This document shows, piece after piece, positions 44,332 through 53,428 of a stretch of DNA of 64,000 nt. The stretch is from Flaviflexus equikiangi (GTDB taxonomy: Bacteria; Actinomycetota; Actinomycetes; Actinomycetales; Actinomycetaceae), in the NCBI RefSeq assembly GCF_014069875.1, contig NZ_CP059676.1:1736001-1800000 (forward strand), in the 5' to 3' direction. The position numbers and the translations under genes were made by a program. The notes beneath the pieces were generated by a model. That model had not been told where the DNA came from. It was given only the letters and a program-made list of their open reading frames with translations, and did not search any database. The stretch's first letter is position 1; every line of letters starts with the position of its first letter.

Positions 44332-45201
44332 TCAGTAGACGATGGGGATCCCGAGGTCGCGGAACCTCTGGCGCACGGCCTCCGTTGTCTCGTTCGAGGG
44401 CGGCTCGACGTCATCGAGTTCGTAGACGGCCCCGATCGATTCCCACTTGTCCCTCCCCATCTGATGGAAGGGGAGGACTTCGAGACGTTCCACGTTGGGC
44501 CACCGGCGCACGATCGCGGCGATAGCATCAATGTTCTCGGGAGCGTCCGTATGCCCGGGGACGAGGACGAAGCGCAGCCAGACAGCCTTGCCCAGGGCCG
44601 CGAGCCGGTCTCCGAAATCAATCGTGGGCTGCAGGTCTCGCCCCGTCAGGGCACGATAGGTATCCGGTAGGCCAGACTTGACGTCGAGGAGGACAAGGTC
44701 GAGGTTGTCGAGATCGTCATCCCCGATCGCGGCCCCAAGATAACCGGAGGTGTCGATCGCGGTGTGGATGCCGCGCTTCTTCGCCTCCGCGAGAATGTTC
44801 GCGACGAAGGCGGGCTGCATGAGCGGTTCGCCGCCCGAGATCGTCAACCCTCCCCCGCTGGCCGCGAAGATCCGCTCGTACCTGAACACGCGAGCCATCA
44901 CCGCCTCCAGTGTGACCGGCTCCCCGTCCTTCATCTTCATCGTGTCGGGGTTGTGGCAGTACAGGCAGCGCAGCGGGCACCCCGCCAGGAAGAGTGTCAT
45001 GCGGGAGCCGGGACCATCAACAGCCGTCACGAGCTCCCACGAGTGGATGGACCCGAGCCTGCCGGCGCGCACCATCTCGAAATGCTCGCTGCGCGACATG
45101 TCGGGTGCGGGGGTGAGCCCGTCGATGCCGGAGCCGGCCACCCGAGGCACCTCGAACTCGAGTGCCTCGGGGGCGGCCAGGCCGCTGACGCCGTCGGTCA
45201 T
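44332..45201 (-). CDS. pflA: Pyruvate formate-lyase activating enzyme (radical SAM)
   Basis: 289 aa. Radical SAM cluster motif CPLRCLYC in [17 protein letters not shown], the GGE motif [11 protein letters not shown], and FHQMGRDKW near the C-terminus, all typical of PFL activases. An N-terminal extension of about 40 residues precedes the core compared with E. coli PflA (246 aa). It generates the glycyl radical on PflB. The ATG overlaps the pflB stop (ATGA), so the two are co-translated. Confidence 0.94.
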   Translation of the reverse strand: MTDGVSGLAAPEALEFEVPRVAGSGIDGLTPAPDMSRSEHFEMVRAGRLGSIHSWELVTAVDGPGSRMTLFLAGCPLRCLYCHNPDTMKMKDGEPVTLEAVMARVFRYERIFAASGGGLTISGGEPLMQPAFVANILAEAKKRGIHTAIDTSGYLGAAIGDDDLDNLDLVLLDVKSGLPDTYRALTGRDLQPTIDFGDRLAALGKAVWLRFVLVPGHTDAPENIDAIAAIVRRWPNVERLEVLPFHQMGRDKWESIGAVYELDDVEPPSNETTEAVRQRFRDLGIPIVY

Positions 45202-47441
45202 ACCCGGTCGTGGAACGTGCGGGAGATGACGTCGAGCTGCTGTTCGCGCGTGAGACGGACGAAGTTCACGGCATAGCCCGAGACGCGGATCGTCAGCTGA
45301 GGATACTTCTGCGGGTTCTCCATCGCGTCGTACAGCGTGTCGCGGTTGAGGACGTTGATGTTGACGTGGAAGCCCTGGGAGACCATGTAGGAGTCGAGCA
45401 GACCCACGAGGTTCGTGACCTGCTCGGACAGGTTGCGTCCGAGGCCCGAAGGCACGACCGTGTTCGTGAGGGAGATGCCGTCCTGCGCCTCCGAGTACGG
45501 CAGTTTCGCAACCGACAGCGCCGAGGCGAGCATGCCGTGCGTGTCCCGGCCGTTCATCGGGTTTGCACCCGGTGCGAAGGGTTCGCCCTTGCGTCGACCA
45601 TCCGGCGTGTTGCCGGTGTGCTTGCCGTAGACGACATTCGACGTGATGGTGAGAACCGACTGGGTGTGAACCGAGTTGCGGTATGTGGGGAGCTTGCGGA
45701 TCTTGTCCATGAAGCTCCGGACCAGCATGACAGCGATCTCGTCGACACGATCGTCGTCGTTGCCGAACGTCGGGTAGTCGCCCTCGACCTCGTAGTCGGT
45801 GATGAGGCCGTCTGCGTCGCGTACGGGACGGACGGTGGCGTACTTGATGGCGGAGAGGGAGTCGGCCGCGACCGAGAGACCGGCAATACCGCAGGCCATG
45901 GTGCGGAGAATGTTCGCATCGTGCAGCGCCATCTCGATCCGCTCATAGGCGTACTTGTCGTGCATGTAGTGAATGCAGTTGAGAGCATCGACGTACGTCT
46001 GTGCCAGCCAGTCCATCATCACATCGAGCTTCTGCGCGACATCGTCATAGTCGAGGACATCGCCCTCGACCGCCGGCATCGGCGGTGCGATCTGTTCGCC
46101 CGAGTTCTCGTCCTTGCCGCCGTTGATGGCGTAGAGAAGAGTCTTGGCAAGGTTGACGCGAGCCCCGAAGAACTGCATCTGCTTGCCGATCGCCATCGCG
46201 GACACACAGCAGGCGATACCAGCGTCGTCGCCCCAGCTGTCCTTGATGAGATCGTCGGACTCGTACTGGATCGCGGACGTCTCGATCGAGGTGCGCGCAC
46301 AGAACTCCTTGAAGCCCTCGGGGAGCTTGTCCGACCAGAGCACCGTCAGGTTGGGTTCGGGTGCGGGGCCGAGGTTGTGCAGGGTCTGGAGGAAGCGGAA
46401 GGAGCTCTTCGTGACGAGCGGACGACCATCGGCACCGATGCCGCCGATCGACTCGGTCACCCACGTCGGGTCGCCCGAGAACAGCTCATCATATTCGGGG
46501 GTGCGGAGGAAGCGGACGATGCGGAGCTTGATGACGAAGTCATCGATGATCTCCTGCGCTTCCTCTTCCGAGAGCACGCCTGATTCGAGATCGCGCTGGA
46601 AGTAGACGTCGAGGAAGGTCGAGACGCGCCCGAGAGACATGGCCGCGCCGTTCTGCTCCTTGACCGCAGCGAGGTAGGCGAAGTACAGCCACTGCACGGC
46701 TTCCTTCGCGTTCGAGGCGGGCTGGGAGATATCGAAGCCGTAGAACTGTGCCATCTCCTTGAGCTGGCCGAGTGCACGGATCTGTTCCGAGAGCTCCTCG
46801 CGATCGCGGATCACATCTTCGATCGAACGCTCCTCATCAAGAGCGGCCTTTTCCGCCTTCTTGCTCTCGATGAGGTAGTCGACGCCGTAGAGTGCGACGC
46901 GGCGGTAGTCGCCGATGATGCGGCCGCGGCCGTAGGCGTCCGGCAGGCCGGTCACGATGTGGGAGGAGCGTGCCTTGCGCACGGCTGCGGGGTAGACGTC
47001 GAAGACGCCCTGGTTGTGGGTCTTCCGGTAGGTCGTGAAGACCTCCTTGAGGAACGGGTCGACCTCGTAGCCGTATGTCTTGAGCGAGTTCTCGACCATG
47101 CGCCAGCCGCCGTAGGGCATGATCGCACGCTTGAGCGGGGCGTCGGTCTGAAGGCCGACGATAACCTCGTCCTCTTCGGAGATGTATCCGGGTGCATGGG
47201 CGGTGATGGTGGAGGGCGTGGTCGCGTCAACATCGTAGACGCCCTTCTCGCGCTCCTCGGGGAACATGTCGGAGAGGATGCCCCAGATCTTCAGGGTGCG
47301 TTCGGTGGGGCCGGCAAGGAAGCTGTCGTCACCGAGGTAGGGCGTGTAGTTCTTCTGGATGAAGTCCCGAACATCGACGTGCTCGATCCAGGATCCAGTC
47401 TCAAAACCATGCCACGCTTTAAGCTCGTTTGTTACGCTCAT
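45198..47441 (-). CDS. pflB: Pyruvate formate-lyase
   Basis: 747 aa (749 if the ATG at 47447 is used). Counting from that first ATG: adjacent catalytic Cys413-Cys414 in [10 protein letters not shown] and glycyl radical Gly724 in [10 protein letters not shown]. Converts pyruvate and CoA to acetyl-CoA and formate under anoxia; this implies mixed-acid fermentation. GGAAGGAA abuts the first ATG but stands 8 bases from the second (47441), which is therefore preferred. The 190 bp upstream has no gene; a TTCGT-C-ACGAA palindrome is at 47575-47585, of unknown meaning. Confidence 0.95.
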   Translation of the reverse strand: MSVTNELKAWHGFETGSWIEHVDVRDFIQKNYTPYLGDDSFLAGPTERTLKIWGILSDMFPEEREKGVYDVDATTPSTITAHAPGYISEEDEVIVGLQTDAPLKRAIMPYGGWRMVENSLKTYGYEVDPFLKEVFTTYRKTHNQGVFDVYPAAVRKARSSHIVTGLPDAYGRGRIIGDYRRVALYGVDYLIESKKAEKAALDEERSIEDVIRDREELSEQIRALGQLKEMAQFYGFDISQPASNAKEAVQWLYFAYLAAVKEQNGAAMSLGRVSTFLDVYFQRDLESGVLSEEEAQEIIDDFVIKLRIVRFLRTPEYDELFSGDPTWVTESIGGIGADGRPLVTKSSFRFLQTLHNLGPAPEPNLTVLWSDKLPEGFKEFCARTSIETSAIQYESDDLIKDSWGDDAGIACCVSAMAIGKQMQFFGARVNLAKTLLYAINGGKDENSGEQIAPPMPAVEGDVLDYDDVAQKLDVMMDWLAQTYVDALNCIHYMHDKYAYERIEMALHDANILRTMACGIAGLSVAADSLSAIKYATVRPVRDADGLITDYEVEGDYPTFGNDDDRVDEIAVMLVRSFMDKIRKLPTYRNSVHTQSVLTITSNVVYGKHTGNTPDGRRKGEPFAPGANPMNGRDTHGMLASALSVAKLPYSEAQDGISLTNTVVPSGLGRNLSEQVTNLVGLLDSYMVSQGFHVNINVLNRDTLYDAMENPQKYPQLTIRVSGYAVNFVRLTREQQLDVISRTFHDRV

Positions 47442-47639
47442 TGCCATTTCCTTCCCAGAAGGGCGGATCGCGCCCCGTTGTCTGTTATGTCGATAAGCCT
47501 ATGGATTCTCGACCCGAAGCGCCTGGGCCAGGGGTCCCGAATCGCCGTTAACTCGGGAAAAACCGTGCGTGTGTTTCGTCACGAACGGGGACTTAGGCCA
47601 CTGTTGGCGACACCGATGCATTGGCTATATTACGCCGTT

Positions 47640-48386
47640 TCAGGCGGCATCGAGGATCGCTCGGCGATAGCGATCCGTTGCCTCCGCCACCTCGTTGTTG
47701 TACACCACACTCCGGTTATAGTTGCCGATCGCTGTGATCCAGTTCTCAGCGGCCCCCACATCATTGCCCACCCGGCACAGATATCTCGCTGCCGCGAGCG
47801 CAGCATCATCAATGTTCTGCGGGTCCTTCACGCCGTCGAGATTCCCGTCGGCTCCCATGTACTCCCATGTGGAGGGGATGAACTGGAGGGGGCCGACGGC
47901 CCGATCCCATTCCTTATCCCCATCGAGCACTCCCCCGTCGGTGTCGGGGACTTCTGCCGTCGAGACGCCGTCGAGTGCGATGCCGACGATGGTCGGGACC
48001 TGCTGCCCGCTGGGGTCGATGGAGCCGCCCTGGAGGGTGCCGTGGCGTGATTCCACGTACCCGATGCCGGCAAGGGTCGTCCAGTCAAGGCGGCACCCCG
48101 GGAGGTCTTCCCGGAAGGCGATCTCGGCGCCGGCGTAGGCGCGCAGGGCGCGGTGGGGAATCCCGGTCGCGGCTGAGGCCCCGTCCAGCCAGGCCTCGTC
48201 GACGATGCCGGGCAGGCCCTCCGTGGCGAAGTCGAGACCGTTATCGCCCGCAGGCACCGCCGCAACGGTGGGCGCCACGGAGACCGGTGCGGTCTGCGTG
48301 TCGGCAGCAAGCCAGGCGAAGAAGCCCGCCAGGGCGACGACCCCTCCGATCGCGATGATGACGGCCGACAGTCTCCGAGCAGCCAT
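47640..48386 (-). CDS. Membrane-anchored lytic transglycosylase-like protein
   Basis: 248 aa. N-terminal hydrophobic segment (about residues 8-30) without a lipobox, a Ala/Val/Pro-rich linker, then a lytic transglycosylase domain with catalytic Glu in GIGYVESRHGTL, and GPLQFIPSTWEYMGADGNLDG, characteristic of MltB/SLT_2 proteins. It would cleave peptidoglycan strands outside the membrane. ATG at 48386 follows AGAGGGAGATCT; upstream open frame overlaps the CstR-like gene. It starts 32 bp after that gene on the same strand and could be co-transcribed. Confidence 0.88.
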   Translation of the reverse strand: MAARRLSAVIIAIGGVVALAGFFAWLAADTQTAPVSVAPTVAAVPAGDNGLDFATEGLPGIVDEAWLDGASAATGIPHRALRAYAGAEIAFREDLPGCRLDWTTLAGIGYVESRHGTLQGGSIDPSGQQVPTIVGIALDGVSTAEVPDTDGGVLDGDKEWDRAVGPLQFIPSTWEYMGADGNLDGVKDPQNIDDAALAAARYLCRVGNDVGAAENWITAIGNYNRSVVYNNEVAEATDRYRRAILDAA

Positions 48387-48418
48387 AGATCTCCCTCTGG
48401 TGTCGATCAACGGGCCGT

Positions 48419-48688
48419 CTATGCCAGTGCGAGGAAGACCTTCTCCAACTCGTCCGTTGTCATTCCGTCCCGTTTCTCGGCTCCCTCGGGATCGACGATG
48501 CAGTTCTCCATGGCGCTGGAGATCATGAGGAAGCCGGCCCTGTTGAGGGCGTGCGTGACGGCGGCGAGCTGTGTGACGACGTCGCGGCACGACTCCCCCC
48601 GCTCCGCGGCCGCGATGACACCATCGAGCTGGCCCCGTGCTCTCTTGAGGCGGTTCAAGATCTTCTTCTGCGCTTGCGCATCATTCAT
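48419..48688 (-). CDS. CsoR/RcnR-family repressor, CstR-like
   Basis: 89 aa all-helical DUF156 protein. RLKRARGQLDGV is the DNA-binding helix-1 region. Of the Cu(I) site of CsoR (Cys-x24-His-x3-Cys), Cys34 and Cys63 are kept with the right 29-residue spacing, but the His position is Ala59. Two cysteines without the His is the pattern of CstR, which senses persulfides and other reactive sulfur. The context (CoA-disulfide reductase/rhodanese fusion and DUF2892 protein upstream) supports this. It probably represses its own operon through the palindrome at 50644-50659. ATG at 48688 overlaps the preceding gene by 8 bases. Confidence 0.88.
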   Translation of the reverse strand: MNDAQAQKKILNRLKRARGQLDGVIAAAERGESCRDVVTQLAAVTHALNRAGFLMISSAMENCIVDPEGAEKRDGMTTDELEKVFLALA

Positions 48689-48923
48689 CGTCGTTCCCTT
48701 CGTGCCGCATGTGCGGCGTTTGAGCACCGGTTGTGCATGGTCCCACGTTCGTACATGTGCCAGTCCAGGCGAGCCGGCCCGCGAGCAGGGCAACGACTCC
48801 CGCGCCGATCGCGGCGACAGCATTCTCTGCCGCGATGCTCACGGCGGAGGCCGCGAGGAGGACGGCGATGATGCTCGCGAGGAGGCGTTCACCGCTCCAT
48901 GCCGCTCCCACCATTCTAGACAT
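48681..48923 (-). CDS. DUF2892 (YgaP-type transmembrane) protein
   Basis: 80 aa with two predicted transmembrane helices (about 13-30 and 32-50), preceded by GERLL and followed by TGTCTNVGPC, a cysteine-containing end like the CP-type motif of YgaP transmembrane domains. In E. coli YgaP the same module is fused to a rhodanese. ATG at 48923 lies within the last codons of the oxidoreductase gene; a second in-frame ATG at 48914 is possible. It overlaps both neighbours, so it is part of a compact three-gene operon. Likely role: membrane handling of sulfane sulfur; not proven. Confidence 0.75.
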   Translation of the reverse strand: MSRMVGAAWSGERLLASIIAVLLAASAVSIAAENAVAAIGAGVVALLAGRLAWTGTCTNVGPCTTGAQTPHMRHEGNDDE

Positions 48924-50598
48924 TCTGCATCTGAGGAAGAGCGGCGGCGGCACGCTCCCCGAGAACTGCTCGGAGGGTGAGAATGCCTCCCGAGAGCGAA
49001 GCTGAATCGAATCCTGCCTGGGTGAGGACACGGTGTGCGATTGCGGATCGTACGCCGGAGGCGCACATGACTCGTACCGGTCGCCCTGCAGCCGCCTCCG
49101 TCACCTCGTCGAGCCGCTCGCGCAGCTCGGTGTGGGGAATATGGAGGGCGTGGGGCAGCATGCCGGTCGCGACTTCTGCCGCATTGCGCACGTCGAGGAT
49201 GAGGGCAGTCTCGGAGACTGTCTCGAGATCCTCCGCGTACCAGAGGCGCAGCGTGCCATCGAGAACGTTCGTTCCCACCATTCCCGCCAGGTTCACCGCA
49301 TCCTTCGCCTGGCCGTAGGGCGGGGAGTAGGACAGGTCGAGATCGATGAGATCGCCGACGTGGGCACCATTCCGGATTGTTGTCGCGAGAACATCGATCC
49401 TCTTGTCGACTCCGTCTGCCCCGACAGCCTGAGCGCCCAGGATTCGACCATCGTTGCCGATGTGGACCGTGAGGTGGATCTGGCTGGCTCCGGGGAAGTA
49501 GCCCGCGTGCTGGGCCGGATGAAGGTGGAGGGTGTGGAATGGAATGCCTGCCGCCCCGAGTGCACGCCTGTTCACCCCCGTCATCGCGGCCGTCAGCGCG
49601 CCGACGCGGACGATCGAGGTGCCGAGAGGCTGTGGGATGGAACGGGCCGTGTCCGGTCGCATGACGTGATCGGCGACGAGGCGACCCGCACGGTTCGCGG
49701 GGCCAGCCAAGGCCACGGGACGTCGCACTCCGGTGATCGGATCGGTGCTGATCGTCGCATCGCCCACCGCGTAGACGTCTCCGAGGGAGGTGCGTCCGTG
49801 CTCGTCGATGACGATCGCGCCGCGTTCCCGCTCGATGCCGGAGGAGTCGAGGAATGCCGTATCGGGCCGGACTCCGACGGAGAGGACGATGATGTCCGCG
49901 TCGATCTCCGTCCCATCGGTCAGAATGACGGTGTCGCTGTCGGTGCCGGGCACAATGCTCGTGGCACCCGCCCCGGATCGCACTGCGATGCCGAGCCTGG
50001 TGAGTTCGTCCGTGACGAGGGATGCCTGCTCGTCGTCGAGCGGCGGGAGGACATGGGGAGCGAGTTCGACGATCGTCGTCTCCAACCCCATCATCCGCAG
50101 CGCTTCCGCGGCCTCGATGCCGATGAATCCCGCACCGAGGACGACTGCGCGCCTCATGCCGCTCTCCACTGCACTGCGGATGCCGATCGCATCGTCGACA
50201 CTGCGAAGAGTGAAGACGCGAGTCGATGCATCGAGGCCATCGATGTCGGGGCGGATCGCCGCGGCGCCCGGGGAGAGAATGAGACGGTCGTAGCTCATGG
50301 TGTGCTGCACGCCGTCGTGCTCGACCGTGATCTCGTGATCATCCGGGTTGACGCCGATGACGTTGTGTCCGGTACGGACATCGAGATTGAGCGATGCTGC
50401 GAGCGAGGCGGGGGTCTGGACGAGGAGTTTCGATCGGTCCTCGATCTCACCGCCCACATAGTAGGGCAGTCCGCAGTTCGCGAACGAGACGTAGGGTCCG
50501 CGCTCGAGGACGATGATCTCGGCCGATTCGTCCAGCCGCCGCGCCCGTGCGGCAAAACTCATACCGCCGGCCACTCCCCCAACAACAACACACCGCAT
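48916..50598 (-). CDS. CoA-disulfide reductase-like flavoprotein with C-terminal rhodanese domain
   Basis: 560 aa. N-terminal FAD motif VVVGGVAGGMSFAARARR, redox Cys42 in SFANCGLPYYVGG (Cys43 in S. aureus CoADR), NADH-binding VVLGAGFIGIEAAEAL, and FAD contact VYAVGDA. After a dimerisation domain, residues ~465-555 form a rhodanese domain with active Cys512 in MCASGVRSA. The fusion (CoADR-RHD) reduces CoA persulfides, polysulfides or sulfur in other bacteria. AAGGAG precedes the ATG by 8 bases. First gene of the operon with the DUF2892 and CstR-like genes. Confidence 0.9.
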   Translation of the reverse strand: MRCVVVGGVAGGMSFAARARRLDESAEIIVLERGPYVSFANCGLPYYVGGEIEDRSKLLVQTPASLAASLNLDVRTGHNVIGVNPDDHEITVEHDGVQHTMSYDRLILSPGAAAIRPDIDGLDASTRVFTLRSVDDAIGIRSAVESGMRRAVVLGAGFIGIEAAEALRMMGLETTIVELAPHVLPPLDDEQASLVTDELTRLGIAVRSGAGATSIVPGTDSDTVILTDGTEIDADIIVLSVGVRPDTAFLDSSGIERERGAIVIDEHGRTSLGDVYAVGDATISTDPITGVRRPVALAGPANRAGRLVADHVMRPDTARSIPQPLGTSIVRVGALTAAMTGVNRRALGAAGIPFHTLHLHPAQHAGYFPGASQIHLTVHIGNDGRILGAQAVGADGVDKRIDVLATTIRNGAHVGDLIDLDLSYSPPYGQAKDAVNLAGMVGTNVLDGTLRLWYAEDLETVSETALILDVRNAAEVATGMLPHALHIPHTELRERLDEVTEAAAGRPVRVMCASGVRSAIAHRVLTQAGFDSASLSGGILTLRAVLGERAAAALPQMQNV

Positions 50599-50640
50599 TG
50601 ATACTCCTTACCACTCGTGGACGCGTTGCCCACACCGTCC

Positions 50641-50669
50641 AATATACCCCTCGGGGTATCGAGTGGCAA
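50641..50669 (-). promoter_or_regulatory. Promoter and CsoR/CstR operator of the sulfur-response operon
   Basis: Minus strand promoter TTGCCA (complement of 50664-50669), 17-bp spacer, TATATT (complement of 50641-50646). The spacer is almost filled by the perfect palindrome ATACCCCTCGGGGTAT (50644-50659), the known operator type of CsoR and CstR repressors. Repressor binding would block RNA polymerase directly. Confidence 0.88.
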
Positions 50670-50677
50670 TGTGACGT

Positions 50678-51478
50678 CTAGATCTTGCCGATCTCGGTGC
50701 GCTTCTCCGCCTGGAAGACATCCTCTTCGCGTCCGTAGGCCCAGTAGCCCGAGATAGAGAGCCTCTCACGGGGGATGTCGCGGAAGAGCCGACGCAGGTG
50801 TTTCATGGCCTCGCGCTCACCGTGCGCGAAAACAGACACGTCCCCCTCGGGAAGATCGAGCCTGCCGACGCGCTCGGCCAGAACAGTCGGGTCGTACTCC
50901 GCGCCCCCGCGGACGATCCACTCGACCGTCACGCCGGCGGGTGCACTCACATCGAGTGCGTGCTCCGCCGCCTCGAGGATCACGGCGCCCACAGCGTCAC
51001 CCGGGAGCCGCTCGAGGCTGGCCGCAATAGCGGGAATGGCGGACTCGTCGCCGACGAAGAGATGGAAGTCAGCATCGTCGGCCGGAGACCATGCGCCGCC
51101 GGGGCCCATGAACTGGATGAGGGAGCCCGGTTCGACCGTCGCGGCCCATGGTCCCGCAATCCCGGAATCCCCGTGGATGACGAAATCGATCGAGATCGTC
51201 CGCGCCTGCCGGTCGACCGATCGCACCGTATACGTGCGTGTCTTCGGCCATGTTTCGTTCGGCGTCGACGCGCGCAGCGCCGCCACATCGACCGGTTCAT
51301 CGTACGGGCGCCCCTCGTGGTCGAACACGATCTTCACGTACGAGTCGGCGAAGCCTGCATCACGGAAGGCGTCGAAGTTGGGGCCGCCGGCGGTGAGTCG
51401 AACCATGTGGGGCGTGAGCCATTGCCGATCGAGGACGGTCAGATGAGTGGTGGGGCGGGGTGGACGCTGGGGCTTCAT
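50678..51478 (-). CDS. Siderophore-interacting protein (ferric reductase, ViuB/SIP family)
   Basis: 266 aa. FAD-binding domain with RTYTVRSVD (FAD contact RxYTxR), DFVIHGDSGIAGPWA and GPGGAWSP, then an NAD(P)H-type domain with FVGDESAIPAIAASLERLP and the C-terminal SGYWAYGREEDVF. The family reduces Fe(III)-siderophores in the cytoplasm, freeing the iron. It is the last gene of the siderophore operon, 52 bp after the ATPase gene. Confidence 0.9.
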   Translation of the reverse strand: MKPQRPPRPTTHLTVLDRQWLTPHMVRLTAGGPNFDAFRDAGFADSYVKIVFDHEGRPYDEPVDVAALRASTPNETWPKTRTYTVRSVDRQARTISIDFVIHGDSGIAGPWAATVEPGSLIQFMGPGGAWSPADDADFHLFVGDESAIPAIAASLERLPGDAVGAVILEAAEHALDVSAPAGVTVEWIVRGGAEYDPTVLAERVGRLDLPEGDVSVFAHGEREAMKHLRRLFRDIPRERLSISGYWAYGREEDVFQAEKRTEIGKI

Positions 51479-51530
51479 CGTTCTCCAGTGAGTTGGGCGG
51501 GGCGGCGTCGGGGACGCGGTTCGGGCGGGC

Positions 51531-52286
51531 CTAGTAGTAGGAGGCCATGAGGCCGTCCTCGGTTTCGAGTATTTTGACGTTCGTGTGGAACACGCGCGAG
51601 AGGACCTCTTCCTTCATGATGTCTTCGGCGCGTCCGAACTCGGTCACCTTCCCGTCATTCATCGTGCAGATGTAGTCGGCATATTTGCCGGCGAAGTTGA
51701 TGTCATGGAGAACGATGACAATGGTTCTCCCGAGCTCGTCGGCGGCTCTGCGCAGCTGCCTCATCATCTGGACCGAGTGCTGCATGTCCAAGTTGTTGAG
51801 AGGCTCGTCGAGAAGCACGAAGTCCGTGTTCTGGGCAAGCACCATCGCCACGTAGGCGCGCTGTCTCTGACCGCCCGAAAGCTGGTCGAGGTAACGGTGC
51901 TCGAGGTCGGTGAGATTCAGGAAGTCGATCGCTTCCGTGATGTAGTACTCGTCCTCCTGGGTGAGCCTGCCCTGCGAGTAGGGGTAGCGGCCGAAGCCCA
52001 CGAGCTGGCGCACCGTCAGGCGGGTGATGAAGTGGTTCTCCTGGCGCAGGATCGACAGGATCTTGGCGATCTGCTGGGACGAGCCCTTGCGAACATCGTG
52101 CCCCGCGACCTCGATGGTGCCTTCATCGAGGTCGAGGAGACGGCCGATCATGGTGAGAATCGTTGACTTGCCGGCACCGTTGGGGCCGACGAGGGCGGTG
52201 ATTCCGCCCTCGGGGATGTCGAGGGACACGGGGCCGATCGTGACCGTGTCGGAGTAGACCTTCGTGACGTTCCGGAGCTTGATCAC
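51531..52286 (-). CDS. Ferric-siderophore ABC transporter ATP-binding protein
   Basis: 251 aa. Walker A GPNGAGKST (~34-42), signature LSGGQRQRAYVAMVL, Walker B FVLLDEPLNNLD and switch His in VLHDINFAGKYAD; FecE/FhuC class, and most like the ATPase of petrobactin-type (Fat/Ycl) systems by its neighbours. GTG at 52286 overlaps the permease stop by 4 bases. The much longer open frame upstream to 53141 shadows the permease. Confidence 0.92.
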   Translation of the reverse strand: MIKLRNVTKVYSDTVTIGPVSLDIPEGGITALVGPNGAGKSTILTMIGRLLDLDEGTIEVAGHDVRKGSSQQIAKILSILRQENHFITRLTVRQLVGFGRYPYSQGRLTQEDEYYITEAIDFLNLTDLEHRYLDQLSGGQRQRAYVAMVLAQNTDFVLLDEPLNNLDMQHSVQMMRQLRRAADELGRTIVIVLHDINFAGKYADYICTMNDGKVTEFGRAEDIMKEEVLSRVFHTNVKILETEDGLMASYY

Positions 52287-53428
52287 AGGCGTCCCTTTCT
52301 CATGATGACGATGAGGAAGACCAGGCCGCCGACGAGTTCGATGATGACGGTGACCGCTCCCCCGGCGTAGAAGATGTTGCGAAGAATGAAGTAGGCGCCG
52401 CTGAGGACGACGAAGCCGAGCAGGAATGCCACCGGATAGATCATGCGATGGTCGTACGTGTCGGTGAGCGAATAGGCGAGAGTTGCCACGAGGAAGCCGA
52501 GGAACGTCATGGGGCCGACGAGTGAGGTTGTCATCGCCATGAGAACCGAGACGAGGAGCAGCACCGTCATCGTCTCCCTGCGATGGTTCATCCCCAGGTT
52601 CGAGCACACATCCTTGCCGAGAGCGAGCACGTTGAGCCTGCGGGCCCTCAGCCACAGGATCGTGCAGCAGACGATCACGATCGGGATCACGATCGGGAGA
52701 TAGTCCGTTTCCGCATTGGACAGGTTGCCGAACAGGCGGGCCGTGAGGACATCGAACTCGTTCGGGTCGAGCAGGCGCTGCATGAAGGTCGAGAGGGCAC
52801 CGAGACCGCCGCCGAGGACGACCCCGACGAGAAGCATGACATGCATGTTCCCGAACTTGCCGGACAGGAGCCAGCCGTAGAGGACGCTGGCGAAAGCGAT
52901 CATGAGGAGCACCTGGAGGATAAACTGCCCCGTGCCGATCATGAGGGTGACACCGGCGGCTCCGAAGAAGAACACGACCGATGTTTGGATCACCGTGTAG
53001 AGAGACTCGAACCCCATGATCGAGGGCGTGATGATCCGATTCGCGGTGACGGTCTGGAAGCTGACTGTCGCAAAAGCCTGGCAGGCGGCGACGATGACCA
53101 TGACGACAAGAGTCTCCGCTCTCATCGATGCGATCTTCCAATACCCTTCGGACCCGAACGGCATTCCGTTGCTATAGCTCAGCACCCCGAAGGCGAAGGC
53201 CACGGCCATCACCGACAGGACGGACACGATCGCGATATAGCGAACCTTCTGCTTCGTGTTGATGACGGGGCCTGAACACCCGTTCCGCCGGCACTTGCGC
53301 GGATTGCCCGTGCACGGCTCGACCGCGGTGCGAATAGTGGCCGCGTCCTCCGCTATCACGGTCTCACCCGACGTGAGGGGGCCCTGCGCCATCCGCTCCG
53401 ACATTTTTTCCTGTAATGCTTCAGCCAC
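52283..53428 (-). CDS. FecCD-family siderophore permease with Cys-containing N-terminal extension
   Basis: 381 aa with about nine transmembrane helices from residue 63 on, including RAETLVVMVIVAACQAFATV and LGMNHRRETMTVLLLVSVL, typical of FecCD permeases. Unusually, 60 cytoplasmic residues precede the first helix and include Cys39, Cys46 and Cys51 within basic sequence (CTGNPRKCRRNGC); such a tail is not part of the core family. GTG at 53428 overlaps the previous permease by 8 bases. Pairs with the other permease as a heterodimer. Confidence 0.9.
   Translation of the reverse strand: MAEALQEKMSERMAQGPLTSGETVIAEDAATIRTAVEPCTGNPRKCRRNGCSGPVINTKQKVRYIAIVSVLSVMAVAFAFGVLSYSNGMPFGSEGYWKIASMRAETLVVMVIVAACQAFATVSFQTVTANRIITPSIMGFESLYTVIQTSVVFFFGAAGVTLMIGTGQFILQVLLMIAFASVLYGWLLSGKFGNMHVMLLVGVVLGGGLGALSTFMQRLLDPNEFDVLTARLFGNLSNAETDYLPIVIPIVIVCCTILWLRARRLNVLALGKDVCSNLGMNHRRETMTVLLLVSVLMAMTTSLVGPMTFLGFLVATLAYSLTDTYDHRMIYPVAFLLGFVVLSGAYFILRNIFYAGGAVTVIIELVGGLVFLIVIMRKGRL

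Noticed and set aside
45210-46583. 457-codon open frame opposite pflB
   Set aside because: Antisense shadow of a gene with clear catalytic motifs.
47448-47639. Rex or FNR/Crp operator upstream of pflB
   Set aside because: No TTGTGAA-N4-TTCACAA or TTGAT-N4-ATCAA type site was found; only an unassigned TTCGT-C-ACGAA palindrome is present.
49033-50601. 522-codon open frame opposite the CoA-disulfide reductase fusion
   Set aside because: Antisense shadow; composition is Asp/Glu/Val/Arg-rich without a domain.
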